Part shown: piece after piece, positions 1 to 6,951 of the stretch
Numbering within the stretch: position 1 is the first letter of the stretch
Layout of the letters: each line of letters opens with the position of its first letter
From: a bacterium
GTDB lineage: Bacteria > Babelota > Babeliae > Babelales > GCA-2401785
Assembly: GCA_030629865.1 (NCBI GenBank)
Contig: DAOVOC010000037.1
Location: forward strand, 1 to 8,284
Reading direction: 5' to 3'
Length of the DNA stretch: 8,284 nucleotides
The notes under the pieces: model-generated
The model's database searches: none
What the model was told of the DNA's origin: nothing
Seen by the model: the letters and a program-made list of their open reading frames with translations, nothing else
Position numbers and translations under genes: made by a program

Positions 1-2
1 AT

Positions 3-1112
3 GACATGCTCAAATCTCGCGGTATTTTGGAAGAATGTGGCGGTGTTGAATATCTTGTCGAACTTCAGGAACAAATTCCTGCTGTTGGGCTTGTGGGGCA
101 ACACGTAAAAATTATTAAAGATAAAGCTTTGTTGCGTGGACTTATAACATCGTCTGCCGAGGTTATCGGTTCTTGTTATGACCTCAAAGGTCTTTCGGTT
201 GATTCTGTATTAGATATGGCCGAAAGAAAGATTTTTCAAGTTGCAAACAAAATTGACACTAAAAATTTTGTTCCACTGAGCCATATTCTCAAGGCTGCAT
301 TCAAGCGGATATCTGAAGCTAGTGAGCGTTCTGGCGGCTTAACAGGACTTGGTACAGGATTTTCTCAGTTTGATGAAATGACATCAGGCATGCAAAATGC
401 AGACCTTCTTATTCTTGCTGCACGGCCTTCTATGGGTAAGACTGCTCTTGCGCTTAATATGGCTGTTAACTCATGGAAAACAGGAGCTTCTGTTGCCGTC
501 TTTTCTCTAGAAATGTCATCAGAGCAGCTAGTTCTTCGTATGATTTCTTCTGAATCAGGAATTCCTCATCACAAAATTCGCAATGCTAATATTACTTCTG
601 AAGAATGGGTTGAGCTCACCAATGCTGCGGCAAAACTTTCTGAAGCAGAAATTTTTATTGACGATTCGCCATCTCTTTCAATTATGGAGCTGCGGGCAAA
701 GGCGCGTCGACTCAAAGCGAAGCATGATATTAAGTTGATTGTTATTGATTATTTGCAGTTGATTACAGGTGGCGAGCGTTATGAAAATAGAACGCAAGAA
801 ATATCTATGATTTCACGTAGCCTAAAATCATTAGCTAAAGAACTAAATATTCCAGTTCTTGCCCTTTCTCAGCTTTCTCGTTCTCTTGAATCTCGTCTTG
901 ATAAAAGGCCGATGCTTTCAGATTTGCGTGAGTCTGGTGCTATTGAGCAGGATGGTGATGTGATTTTCTTTATTTATCGAGATGTGGTTTATCACCCTGA
1001 CACGGATAATCCAGATCTTGCAGAAGTAATTATTGGTAAGCAACGCAACGGGCCAACCGGAACATTTCATGTCGCCTTTAGTGGCCCACTTACGCGATTT
1101 GACGATGTTTGA
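3..1112 (+). CDS. dnaB: Replicative DNA helicase DnaB, 5'-truncated by window edge
   Basis: Hexameric replicative helicase (DnaB family, RecA-like ATPase) that unwinds DNA at the fork. The reading frame is open to the window edge: an Asp codon precedes the first visible Met at 6, and the visible N-terminus matches the middle of the DnaB N-terminal domain (LKSRGILEECGG), so roughly 80-100 residues lie upstream (family length about 450). Numbering from Met6: end of N-domain 1-87, linker helix about 90-108, ATPase domain 112-368. Seen motifs: Walker A ARPSMGKT at 139-146; catalytic Glu in FSLEM at 166-170; Walker B VIDYLQL at 246-252; QLSR at 289-292; DLRESGAIEQDGD at 306-318; arginine-finger loop KQRNGPTG at 345-352. 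The Walker A region is uninterrupted, so no intein, although dnaB is a frequent intein host. It ends 11 nt before the convergent LRR gene. Identification is secure; only the 5' end is missing. Confidence 0.97.
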   Translation, partial: DMLKSRGILEECGGVEYLVELQEQIPAVGLVGQHVKIIKDKALLRGLITSSAEVIGSCYDLKGLSVDSVLDMAERKIFQVANKIDTKNFVPLSHILKAAFKRISEASERSGGLTGLGTGFSQFDEMTSGMQNADLLILAARPSMGKTALALNMAVNSWKTGASVAVFSLEMSSEQLVLRMISSESGIPHHKIRNANITSEEWVELTNAAAKLSEAEIFIDDSPSLSIMELRAKARRLKAKHDIKLIVIDYLQLITGGERYENRTQEISMISRSLKSLAKELNIPVLALSQLSRSLESRLDKRPMLSDLRESGAIEQDGDVIFFIYRDVVYHPDTDNPDLAEVIIGKQRNGPTGTFHVAFSGPLTRFDDV

Positions 1113-1123
1113 GAACTTCACGG

Positions 1124-3070
1124 CTAAATAAGAACTGTAATTCCTTTTTCTTTTAATATTTTAATTTTTGGATGTGTTTCTGGAATATTGCAGTAGCGTA
1201 AATCGATAACTTGAATGCTTGGATTGGTTTCGTCAGTGTTTATGGTATCCGCGTTAAAGGAGTTATTTCCAAAAATTTTTAGTTCTTCTAGATCAGACAT
1301 GTTATTTATTTCATCTAGTTCATTTTCTAGATTGCATACAGAAATGTTTAATTTCTTTAGTTGACCAAAATTTCCAAGTGCAGTGTTTAACGAAGGTTTA
1401 TCGATGTTTTCGTTAAATTCAACTGACAAGTCTTCAAGTGTACTTAGGCTTCCGATTTCTTCTGGAACTTCTTGAACATTACATATTGATAGATCGAGTT
1501 TTTTTAAGTTAGTTAAGTGTGTTGCTACATTAGCGACTGTTGCAATATCAAGGTTTTCGTTTTCTCTAAGATGCAGCTCTTCGAGTGGTGCATCTTCTCT
1601 GAAAGTTGAGAACAAGATGTGCAGATCCGTGTTATTTAAATTAAGGCGTCTTAAGCTGGGCAGCCAGTTATAGTAGGGGGTATCAAGAACTAGTGGGTTT
1701 AAGTCTTCATTGCCTTCGATGTTAAGTTCTTCAAGATTTTGCAGACCAGAGACATTTGGGAAGATTTCTAGCGTTAAGGCGCAATAACTTAAATCTAAAA
1801 TTTTAAGATTAGGAAAAAGTTTACATACGCCATCAAGGTCTTCTACATCTAACTCTGGGTTGTATGACATAATGAGTTCTTCAAGCTCTTGAGATATTTT
1901 TGGATCATCTTCTTCAGTTATTTCTTCACCTTGTTCTTTTTTATCACGTAAATATTCTTTGTGTTCTATCGATCTAGGAAAAGCATTTAATTCACAGTGG
2001 CTGAAGTCAACTTTTTTTACCCATGGTATGTACTGAAACAGTGTTCTGATATCTTCAGAATTTAATTTAGGATTGTTATTTAAATTTAGTTCTTCTATAT
2101 ATTCGAGCATTTTTACTTTGGGAGGGATATCAACTAGATCGCACGAGCTTAGATCAAGTTTTTTTATATTTGGTGCGTTTAATAGAAATTTTTTCAAAAC
2201 ATTATTAGAAACCATATTATTACGATGAAGGTTAACTACTTCTAGATTGTCTAGGTTTTTGAAGTAACAATGGAATTCCGAGAGCCTGTTGTGATTTAGG
2301 TTGAGTTTTTTAAAAAAAGAAAGTCTAGCAAGATTATTTAGAACAGTTCGGTTTGACCTTTTTGTGCAATAAGTCGTTATTTTTTGCATGATGCTTTCGT
2401 CGAGAATGGACTGGATCGTTGGTGATAGTGCTGGATAAATAATTGATTGGAATACGTCTATAGCTCCAAGTTCATTATTTTTTACTGCATGTAGAATTGA
2501 TTTGGATATAAGATGAATTTGATTTGTAAAAAGACGGCTTATTATATCGTTTGCAGATAGTTGTGCAGAATAATTTGAGAGCGTTGTGGTATATTCTGGT
2601 GGATTTTTAGCTGTAGCATAAGTGATATTTAGTGTTGTAATTGGACTAGTAGTTAAATCAAGTTGTTCAATATTTAGAGTGTATCCACTTGCAAATGGAG
2701 AAGCTTCCCATAGGTTTTGTAATTTTAGTGGTCCTTCTGCTGAGATTAGATTGTTGATTGCTGTATTTACAAGTTGCATATGTTCGTTAATTCGTGACTG
2801 AAGTAACGGATGGTGTTCGTGACTACACTGTGAAGGAGTATCGCAACACAACAACTTGCGCAGTGTGTTTAATGAAAGTGATGGAGGGTATGTAATTCCT
2901 CGATATAATTCGAGTGTGTAGGCAAGTGCAGCTTTTTGTGGTTCAAAAATCCAAAGTTCTGCAGGTATTTTTTCGATGATCGCAATATTATGTGTTGTTT
3001 GAGTTGTGTTAAGAATGTTTGTTGAAAATATATTTGCGGACAAGATTAGAAATAATAATTTCTTTTTCAT
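1124..3070 (-). CDS. Secreted leucine-rich-repeat protein with alternating LRR super-repeat
   Basis: A 648-residue protein, probably exported, that I cannot name beyond its fold. The N-terminus MKKKLLFLILSANIFS is a Sec-type signal (basic residues then hydrophobic core at 5-14). Residues about 27-250 show no motif I recognise and contain a CC pair at 75-76. Residues 252-648 are leucine-rich repeats built as pairs: an LxxLDLSxCxL unit followed by an LEELNLxxN unit, with pairs starting near 252, 301, 350, 421, 472, 521, 570 and 618. The pair at 350 carries an extra acidic/basic loop around 368-395 (KKEQGEEITEEDD). The frame is open upstream to 3394, but that extension would run antisense through ruvC; Met at 3070 has a signal peptide right after it and GGAG 8 nt upstream, so it is chosen. 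The gene looks more AT-rich than mutS (not counted). LRRs bind proteins, so a host-facing adhesin or effector is plausible, but this is inference. Confidence 0.88.
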   Translation of the reverse strand: MKKKLLFLILSANIFSTNILNTTQTTHNIAIIEKIPAELWIFEPQKAALAYTLELYRGITYPPSLSLNTLRKLLCCDTPSQCSHEHHPLLQSRINEHMQLVNTAINNLISAEGPLKLQNLWEASPFASGYTLNIEQLDLTTSPITTLNITYATAKNPPEYTTTLSNYSAQLSANDIISRLFTNQIHLISKSILHAVKNNELGAIDVFQSIIYPALSPTIQSILDESIMQKITTYCTKRSNRTVLNNLARLSFFKKLNLNHNRLSEFHCYFKNLDNLEVVNLHRNNMVSNNVLKKFLLNAPNIKKLDLSSCDLVDIPPKVKMLEYIEELNLNNNPKLNSEDIRTLFQYIPWVKKVDFSHCELNAFPRSIEHKEYLRDKKEQGEEITEEDDPKISQELEELIMSYNPELDVEDLDGVCKLFPNLKILDLSYCALTLEIFPNVSGLQNLEELNIEGNEDLNPLVLDTPYYNWLPSLRRLNLNNTDLHILFSTFREDAPLEELHLRENENLDIATVANVATHLTNLKKLDLSICNVQEVPEEIGSLSTLEDLSVEFNENIDKPSLNTALGNFGQLKKLNISVCNLENELDEINNMSDLEELKIFGNNSFNADTINTDETNPSIQVIDLRYCNIPETHPKIKILKEKGITVLI

Positions 3071-3078
3071 TTTTTTAT

Positions 3079-3082
3079 CTCC
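3079..3082 (-). promoter_or_regulatory. Shine-Dalgarno of the LRR gene
   Basis: On the minus strand CGGAGA lies just upstream of ATG 3070, with 8 nt between GGAG and the start codon. This site decides the start: the longer open frame reaching 3394 has no comparable support and would overlap ruvC. Confidence 0.7.
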
Positions 3083-3104
3083 GATATTTTTTAAGAGTAA
3101 ATAA

Positions 3105-3117
3105 ATACTAGTATGAT
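3105..3117 (+). promoter_or_regulatory. Candidate ruvC -10 box (TATGAT) overlapping a palindrome
   Basis: TATGAT at 3112-3117 matches the sigma-70 -10 consensus at 5 of 6 positions and would place a transcription start about 45 nt before the ruvC GTG. It overlaps the perfect 10-bp palindrome ATACTAGTAT (3105-3114), which could be an operator in the shared divergent region. No good -35 is visible (TTTTAA at 3089-3094 is weak), so the call is tentative. Confidence 0.3.
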
Positions 3118-3160
3118 GTGTTGCACTTATAAGAATGAATGAATTTGCATGATGGGGAAA

Positions 3161-3165
3161 AGGGG
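3161..3165 (+). promoter_or_regulatory. Shine-Dalgarno of ruvC (supports GTG start)
   Basis: AGGGG lies 5 nt before the GTG at 3171. The only nearby in-frame ATG upstream (3135) runs into a TGA after five codons, so GTG is the start that keeps the conserved ILGVDPGL strand near the N-terminus. Confidence 0.65.
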
Positions 3166-3170
3166 ACAGA

Positions 3171-3683
3171 GTGCAGAACGCTATTTTGGGAGTGGATCCA
3201 GGACTTCGTGTTGCTGGATATTCGATTATTGCATGCTCAAGTTCGAGCGCACAGCTGATAGATCTAGGGTTTTTAGAGCAAAAATCAACGGAGTCAATTC
3301 CGACTCGAGTTGGTTGCTTTTTTGACTTTATGAACAAAAAAATTATCGAACATAATGTCTCAATAATTGCCCTGGAAACACCGTTTTTAGGCAAAAATGC
3401 TCAAACATTTTTAAAACTTGGTTATTTGCGTGGCGCATTATATCTTTTATCGCATCAGAAAAACTTAAGGTTGTCTGAATTTTCGCCACGCGAAGTTAAG
3501 CAAGCTGTAACAGGATTTGGCGGGGCGGGCAAAGACCAGGTGGCACGAGTTCTTTTTGCTATGTACCCAGCACTGCAAAATTTTAAATGCGCTGTTCGTA
3601 ATGATGTGACAGACGCATTAGGTGTTGGGCTTTGTGGCACCTACAAACTTAATCAAGAAAAAATTATGGCTCGGGCAGGGTGA
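3171..3683 (+). CDS. ruvC: Holliday junction endonuclease RuvC
   Basis: Crossover-junction endonuclease that, as a dimer, cuts four-way DNA junctions during recombinational repair, normally working with RuvAB. The 170-residue length is typical (E. coli about 173). The RNase H-like fold is evident: ILGVDPGL at 5-12 carries first catalytic Asp9; ALETPFLGKNAQTFLKLG at 67-84 carries Glu69 and the conserved KNA...LKLG...RG region; LSEFSPREVKQAVTGFGGAGK at 101-121 matches the family's substrate-contact segment; NDVTDALGVGL at 144-154 supplies Asp145 and Asp148. All four acidic residues are therefore present and the enzyme should be active. It starts with GTG (see its ribosome binding site). It is divergent from the LRR gene and convergent with the zinc-ribbon gene, with stops 3 nt apart. 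No ruvA or ruvB adjoins it, unlike the common ruvCAB layout. Confidence 0.97.
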   Translation: MQNAILGVDPGLRVAGYSIIACSSSSAQLIDLGFLEQKSTESIPTRVGCFFDFMNKKIIEHNVSIIALETPFLGKNAQTFLKLGYLRGALYLLSHQKNLRLSEFSPREVKQAVTGFGGAGKDQVARVLFAMYPALQNFKCAVRNDVTDALGVGLCGTYKLNQEKIMARAG

Positions 3684-3686
3684 GTG

Positions 3687-3947
3687 TTAGTGTTGCCATC
3701 GCTTTAGCTGTGGAATAATTGTGTTCATGATTTTATTTGCTTGTTCTTGAGGGATTTTTGATTGGCGGGTAAGAATTGCGGTGCATTTTTCGATCATTGC
3801 TTCCATTGTAATTTCAGGTTCTGTAAAAACACCTTCTTTATAACAAAAGGTGCAATAGACTTCGTTTTTTGATTTATCTTTCTCTTTCCCAAAAACTTTG
3901 TCATTTACAAGAGGAACACCACAGCTTTGGCATCGTTTTAAAGGCAT
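3687..3947 (-). CDS. Small zinc-ribbon domain protein
   Basis: An 86-residue cytoplasmic protein of the putative zinc-ribbon domain type (resembling Pfam Zn_ribbon_2, recognised from memory). Two CxxC knuckles are visible: CQSC at residues 6-9 and CTFC at 32-35, separated by the family-like stretch GVPLVNDKVFGKEKDKSKNE; after them comes YKEGVFTEPEITMEAMIEKC, which also fits the family (GxFTxPxxTxExMIE). The C-terminal helical part 55-86 has no catalytic motif. Two starts are possible: Met at 3959 (90 residues, no Shine-Dalgarno) or Met at 3947, which has GGA 5 nt upstream and puts CQSC near the N-terminus as usual; I prefer 3947. The role is unknown; relatives occur alone or fused to other domains. 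It is divergent from mutS. Its downstream end abuts ruvC with no visible terminator. Confidence 0.85.
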   Translation of the reverse strand: MPLKRCQSCGVPLVNDKVFGKEKDKSKNEVYCTFCYKEGVFTEPEITMEAMIEKCTAILTRQSKIPQEQANKIMNTIIPQLKRWQH

Positions 3948-3983
3948 GGATTTCCACATTCAATAAAATGAAACAATATTAAC

Positions 3984-3996
3984 CTATAACTTATAG
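3984..3996. repeat. Perfect 6-bp inverted repeat CTATAA-C-TTATAG
   Basis: A perfect dyad, CTATAA and TTATAG around a single C, sits 37 nt upstream of the zinc-ribbon start in the divergent region. Such compact dyads can be repressor operators, and TATAAG on the minus strand could also serve as a -10 box for the zinc-ribbon gene. The sequence alone does not separate these options. Confidence 0.4.
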
Positions 3997-4004
3997 CGTA
4001 GTTG

Positions 4005-4044
4005 AAAAATGGTGCTAAGCAAGAGGTATTTGCTGGCCATTTTT
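4005..4044. repeat. Nested inverted repeat upstream of mutS
   Basis: The outer arms AAAAATGG (4005-4012) and CCATTTTT (4037-4044) are perfectly complementary over 8 bp; inside, AGCAA (4018-4022) pairs with TTGCT (4030-4034) around a short loop, with an asymmetric internal loop between the two stems. It lies upstream of the likely mutS -10 box, so if transcribed it would be from the minus strand as part of the zinc-ribbon leader, where the hairpin ends in a U tract like a weak terminator. Confidence 0.45.
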
Positions 4045-4068
4045 GGTAGGCTGCGGTACATTTTGTCT

Positions 4069-4074
4069 TATAAT
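4069..4074 (+). promoter_or_regulatory. Candidate mutS -10 box TATAAT
   Basis: A perfect TATAAT sits 34 nt before the mutS ATG at 4109. Upstream TTGGTA (4043-4048) matches 4 of 6 of the -35 consensus, but the 20-nt spacer is longer than ideal. Predicted transcription would begin near 4081, giving a short leader. Confidence 0.45.
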
Positions 4075-4108
4075 CACTATTTTGCCCGATTTTATTTTGA
4101 AAAACATC

Positions 4109-6748
4109 ATGGCCAAAAAAAAGCTTACTCCTCTTATGGAGCAATATTTTGCCATTAAAGAGGACTTTCCAGATTCTGTTTTGATGTTTCAGGTCGGTGA
4201 TTTTTACGAATTGTTTTTTGATGATGCTAAAACAGCATCTGCGTTTTTAGCCATTACACTTACGAAACGCGGAAAATGTAATGGTAAAGACGTTCCATTG
4301 TGTGGTGTTCCGCTTCACGCACTGAATCACTATTTACTCAAATTGATAAAAGGTGGTTTTAAAGTTGCGGTGTGCGACCAAGTTACTAAGCCAAAGCCCG
4401 GAACTGTTGTGCAACGTAAGGTAACGCGCGTTTACACGCCTGGTACCTTAACTGATTCGGCTATGCTCGATGATCGCTCTGCATCGTATATTTTTGCGTT
4501 TTGGCCTGGTATGAATAGTTGGGGACTAGTTTTTGGCGAGCTTTTGACATCAAAGCTTATGGCAACCGTTATTCCTCATGGTGGTTTTCGGCAGCTTGAA
4601 TCAGAATTAGTACGCTTTTTACCAGACGAGGTTTTGTTGCCTCGCCTGCGTCAGTGTGATTCTTTTAAAAAGTTCTTTTCAGCACACGGTTACCAGGTAA
4701 GCTTTGCTGATATTTATAAAAAAACTTTTAAGAACAATCAGCTGTCGTTTTTAACAAAAAATGGGTTAGATACATCATGGGCATCTGAAGAATGGCTTTC
4801 GGATTTTTTGCAGGGACATTTTGAAGCGCAGGTCTGTAGCCATCTTGGCCAAAATCCTGCATTAGCCTGTGGTGTTGGGGTGCTGGCAAAATATTTGGAA
4901 AAAAATAACCAAGAGGCTCTTGAACAAATTCATGACATAAAATTTTATCAGCCGGATGATTTTTTGGTTCTTGATGCCGCTACACAGAAAAATTTGGAAA
5001 TTGTACGCAATAGTCACGACAGTGGGCGTAAAAACACGCTTCTTTCTATTATTGACCATGCAAAAACTGCCATGGGGTCAAGAACGATTAAAAAATGGCT
5101 TTTGCGGCCCTTGGTTAGTCAAAAGGCTATTGGGCAGCGGCAAGAGTTAGTCGAATCAATTCTTTCTTCAGTTACAACTTTGATGCGGTTTTCTGGACTA
5201 CTTGGTCAAGTTGCAGATCTGGAACGTATTGTTGGCAGGCTTGTTTTGCAAAGGGCGATTGTTGCGGACTTTTTACAGCTCAATGAGTCGCTCAAATTGC
5301 TTCCAGATATAATTTCGCTTTTAAAAACCATTAAAAGAGCATCCATGGCAAGTTTTTTGCTTGGCCAGCTTCACTTTTTACCTCAGCTTGTTGAATTGCT
5401 TACAGCGGCCGTTAATTCGGATGGTTCAGGCAATCCAATTAAAGATGGATTTGATCTTGAGTTGGACAGACTTAGATTATTGGTTAAAAACAGCCAGACA
5501 GCAATTTTGGCTCTTGAGCGCGAAGAAGTTAAAAAAACTGGCATCGAAAGTTTAAAAGTGCGCTATACCGATGCGTTTGGATATTCGATCGAAGTTACCA
5601 ACACTCATGTCAAAAAAATTCCAGAGCGATATGTTCACAAGCAAACTCTGGTGGGGCGTAGGCGATACATAACCGAAGAACTTAAAGAGCTCGAGGTGGA
5701 AATTGTACAAGCGCGCGAAAAAATTGAATCTGTTGAAGCTGCAGTTTTTGAGCGTGTTAAAGCTGAAGTTCTCGAGTTTGCACCACAATTGCGCGAGATT
5801 TCACAAGCTCTTTCTGTTTTGGATGCCATAGTATCTTTTGCAAAAGTTGCCTATGACAATAACTATGTAAGGCCAAGCTTTAATGATTCTTGCAACATTA
5901 TTATTGAAGATGGACGACATCCCGTTGTAGAGCGTTCGCTGCAGTTCGGGGAATTTGTGCCAAATGATACCAAGTTAACTGACAAAGAATCGTTATGGAT
6001 TATTACTGGTCCCAATATGGGTGGTAAATCAACGTATCTGCGGCAGGTTGCGCTCATTTTGCTGATGGCGCAAACGGGATGCTTTGTGCCGGCAAAAAAG
6101 GCACAACTACCTATATCGGACCGAATTTTTACCAGAATTGGCTCTGGAGACAATTTAGCTGCTGGCAAGAGTACATTTTTAGTCGAAATGGAAGAAGCTG
6201 CCGCTATCTGCCAGCAGGCAACTGAAAAAAGCTTGGTGATTTTGGATGAAGTTGGGCGTGGCACGAGTACTTTTGATGGCATGGCAATTGCCCAAGCGAT
6301 AATCGAATATCTTTTTTCTACAGTCAAAGCACGATGTCTTTTTGCAACACATTATCATGAATTAACTCATCTGCAGGATAAGTTTTTGGGAATTGTAAAT
6401 TATTATACAAAGTGTAAGCGTAATTCTTCTGGCATGGTTTTTGTGCACAAGTTAGCACAAGGTGCAGCTGAAGGAAGTTTTGGTATCGAAGTAGCACAGC
6501 TGGCTAATCTGCCAGACAAAGTTGTTGCACGGGCCAGAGAACTTTTGATTTCTATGGAAAGTGGCGAAAAAACGTTTTCCCCAGCATGTGCGGTAGATTC
6601 TCATGTTTCTGGTGAATTAAAAAAACTTTTGGATGAAAATGAAAGACTTAAAGCGACATTGAATGCTTTTAATGCCATTGATCCTGATGATTTAACGCCA
6701 CGCCAGGCACACGAATTTATTTGTCGGTTGCGTGAGCGCAATGTTTAA
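4109..6748 (+). CDS. mutS: DNA mismatch repair ATPase MutS
   Basis: Mismatch-recognition protein that scans DNA as a dimer, binds mispairs and, through ATP-driven clamp formation, recruits MutL. Length 879 (E. coli 853). From Met 4109: mismatch-binding domain I about 1-115 with GDFYELF at 30-36, whose Phe32-Tyr33-Glu34 is the FxE mismatch wedge, marking this as true MutS1 rather than MutS2; connector and lever/clamp domains through about 560; ATPase domain with Walker A GPNMGGKST at 634-642, Walker B plus signature LDEVGRGTST at 712-721 and ATHYHELTHL from 746; the C-terminal DPDDLTPRQAHEF segment (from 858) matches the MutS tail linked to tetramerisation. The frame is open to a TTG at 4043, but ATG 4109 starts MAKKKLTPLMEQY, the standard N-terminus, so it is preferred despite no clear Shine-Dalgarno. 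It appears monocistronic; no mutL is in view. Confidence 0.98.
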   Translation: MAKKKLTPLMEQYFAIKEDFPDSVLMFQVGDFYELFFDDAKTASAFLAITLTKRGKCNGKDVPLCGVPLHALNHYLLKLIKGGFKVAVCDQVTKPKPGTVVQRKVTRVYTPGTLTDSAMLDDRSASYIFAFWPGMNSWGLVFGELLTSKLMATVIPHGGFRQLESELVRFLPDEVLLPRLRQCDSFKKFFSAHGYQVSFADIYKKTFKNNQLSFLTKNGLDTSWASEEWLSDFLQGHFEAQVCSHLGQNPALACGVGVLAKYLEKNNQEALEQIHDIKFYQPDDFLVLDAATQKNLEIVRNSHDSGRKNTLLSIIDHAKTAMGSRTIKKWLLRPLVSQKAIGQRQELVESILSSVTTLMRFSGLLGQVADLERIVGRLVLQRAIVADFLQLNESLKLLPDIISLLKTIKRASMASFLLGQLHFLPQLVELLTAAVNSDGSGNPIKDGFDLELDRLRLLVKNSQTAILALEREEVKKTGIESLKVRYTDAFGYSIEVTNTHVKKIPERYVHKQTLVGRRRYITEELKELEVEIVQAREKIESVEAAVFERVKAEVLEFAPQLREISQALSVLDAIVSFAKVAYDNNYVRPSFNDSCNIIIEDGRHPVVERSLQFGEFVPNDTKLTDKESLWIITGPNMGGKSTYLRQVALILLMAQTGCFVPAKKAQLPISDRIFTRIGSGDNLAAGKSTFLVEMEEAAAICQQATEKSLVILDEVGRGTSTFDGMAIAQAIIEYLFSTVKARCLFATHYHELTHLQDKFLGIVNYYTKCKRNSSGMVFVHKLAQGAAEGSFGIEVAQLANLPDKVVARARELLISMESGEKTFSPACAVDSHVSGELKKLLDENERLKATLNAFNAIDPDDLTPRQAHEFICRLRERNV

Positions 6749-6761
6749 TCAAATCTAAAGC

Positions 6762-6794
6762 ATGTCGTTTTTGTTCAAAAAGCGCCATTTTTTA
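6762..6794 (+). repeat. Intergenic element, copy 1
   Basis: The core TGTCGTTTTTGTTCAAAAA (6763-6781) matches the core of copy 2 (7572-7590) at 17 of 19 positions, and the similarity runs on to a T6A tract (about 27 of 33 identical by hand alignment, ungapped). It contains TTTTTG and CAAAAA as arms of a small A/T hairpin, with T6 six bases further on. It starts 14 nt after the mutS stop, so it may act as a weak 3' end for mutS. Confidence 0.45.
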
Positions 6795-6838
6795 CACTCC
6801 GCTTGCTTCAATTAGAAAATATGAGAGAATTTTAATCC

Positions 6839-6848
6839 TGAGTACTCA
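6839..6848. promoter_or_regulatory. Perfect palindrome TGAGTACTCA
   Basis: A perfect 10-bp dyad lies 104 nt upstream of the 6952 gene, flanked by one further matching pair (C6837 with G6850) after a mismatch. It is a candidate operator for the downstream exported-protein gene. I do not recognise it as the site of a known regulator. Confidence 0.3.
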
Positions 6849-6913
6849 AGTGGCAAACCCGGTAAAAGTCACAAGAGTCGAAGGAAGTAGTGTCGTATGT
6901 TGTAAAAAAAGCG

Positions 6914-6935
6914 TTGCGCCGTAGTTTTGGTGCAA
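6914..6935 (+). promoter_or_regulatory. 5'-leader stem-loop before the KE-repeat gene
   Basis: TTGCGCC (6914-6920) pairs with GGTGCAA (6929-6935) over 7 bp with one G-U pair and an 8-nt loop. The stem ends 4 nt before the TAAGGA ribosome binding site at 6939-6944, close enough to affect mRNA stability or ribosome access. Confidence 0.45.
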
Positions 6936-6951
6936 GTATAAGGAAAAAAAT

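Noticed and set aside
1113..1123. Terminator between dnaB and the LRR gene
   Set aside because: The gap is only 11 nt and I see no stem-loop with a T tract on either strand there.
2900..2990. IIEKIPAELW near the LRR protein N-terminus as an F-box
   Set aside because: The first few residues loosely resemble an F-box start, but the downstream conserved hydrophobic and Trp positions do not follow, and it lies just after a signal peptide.
3071..3394. 108-codon N-terminal extension of the LRR gene
   Set aside because: The frame is open, but it runs antisense through the start of ruvC and the peptide is not protein-like in context; Met at 3070 has both a Shine-Dalgarno and a signal peptide.
4043..4108. 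22-codon extension of mutS from a TTG
   Set aside because: It spans the TATAAT box and lacks family similarity; MutS proteins normally begin a few residues before the LTPLMEQY segment, which fits ATG 4109.
5863..6327. Antisense open frame of 154 codons inside mutS
   Set aside because: It lies entirely opposite the MutS ATPase domain, has no ribosome binding site I can see and no recognisable motif; it is a shadow of a conserved coding region.
6849..6890. GGCAAACC segment resembling the start of a cyclic-di-GMP (GEMM) riboswitch
   Set aside because: Only the short GGCAAACC string fits; the following hairpin and the GGGACGCAAAGCC-type segment are missing.
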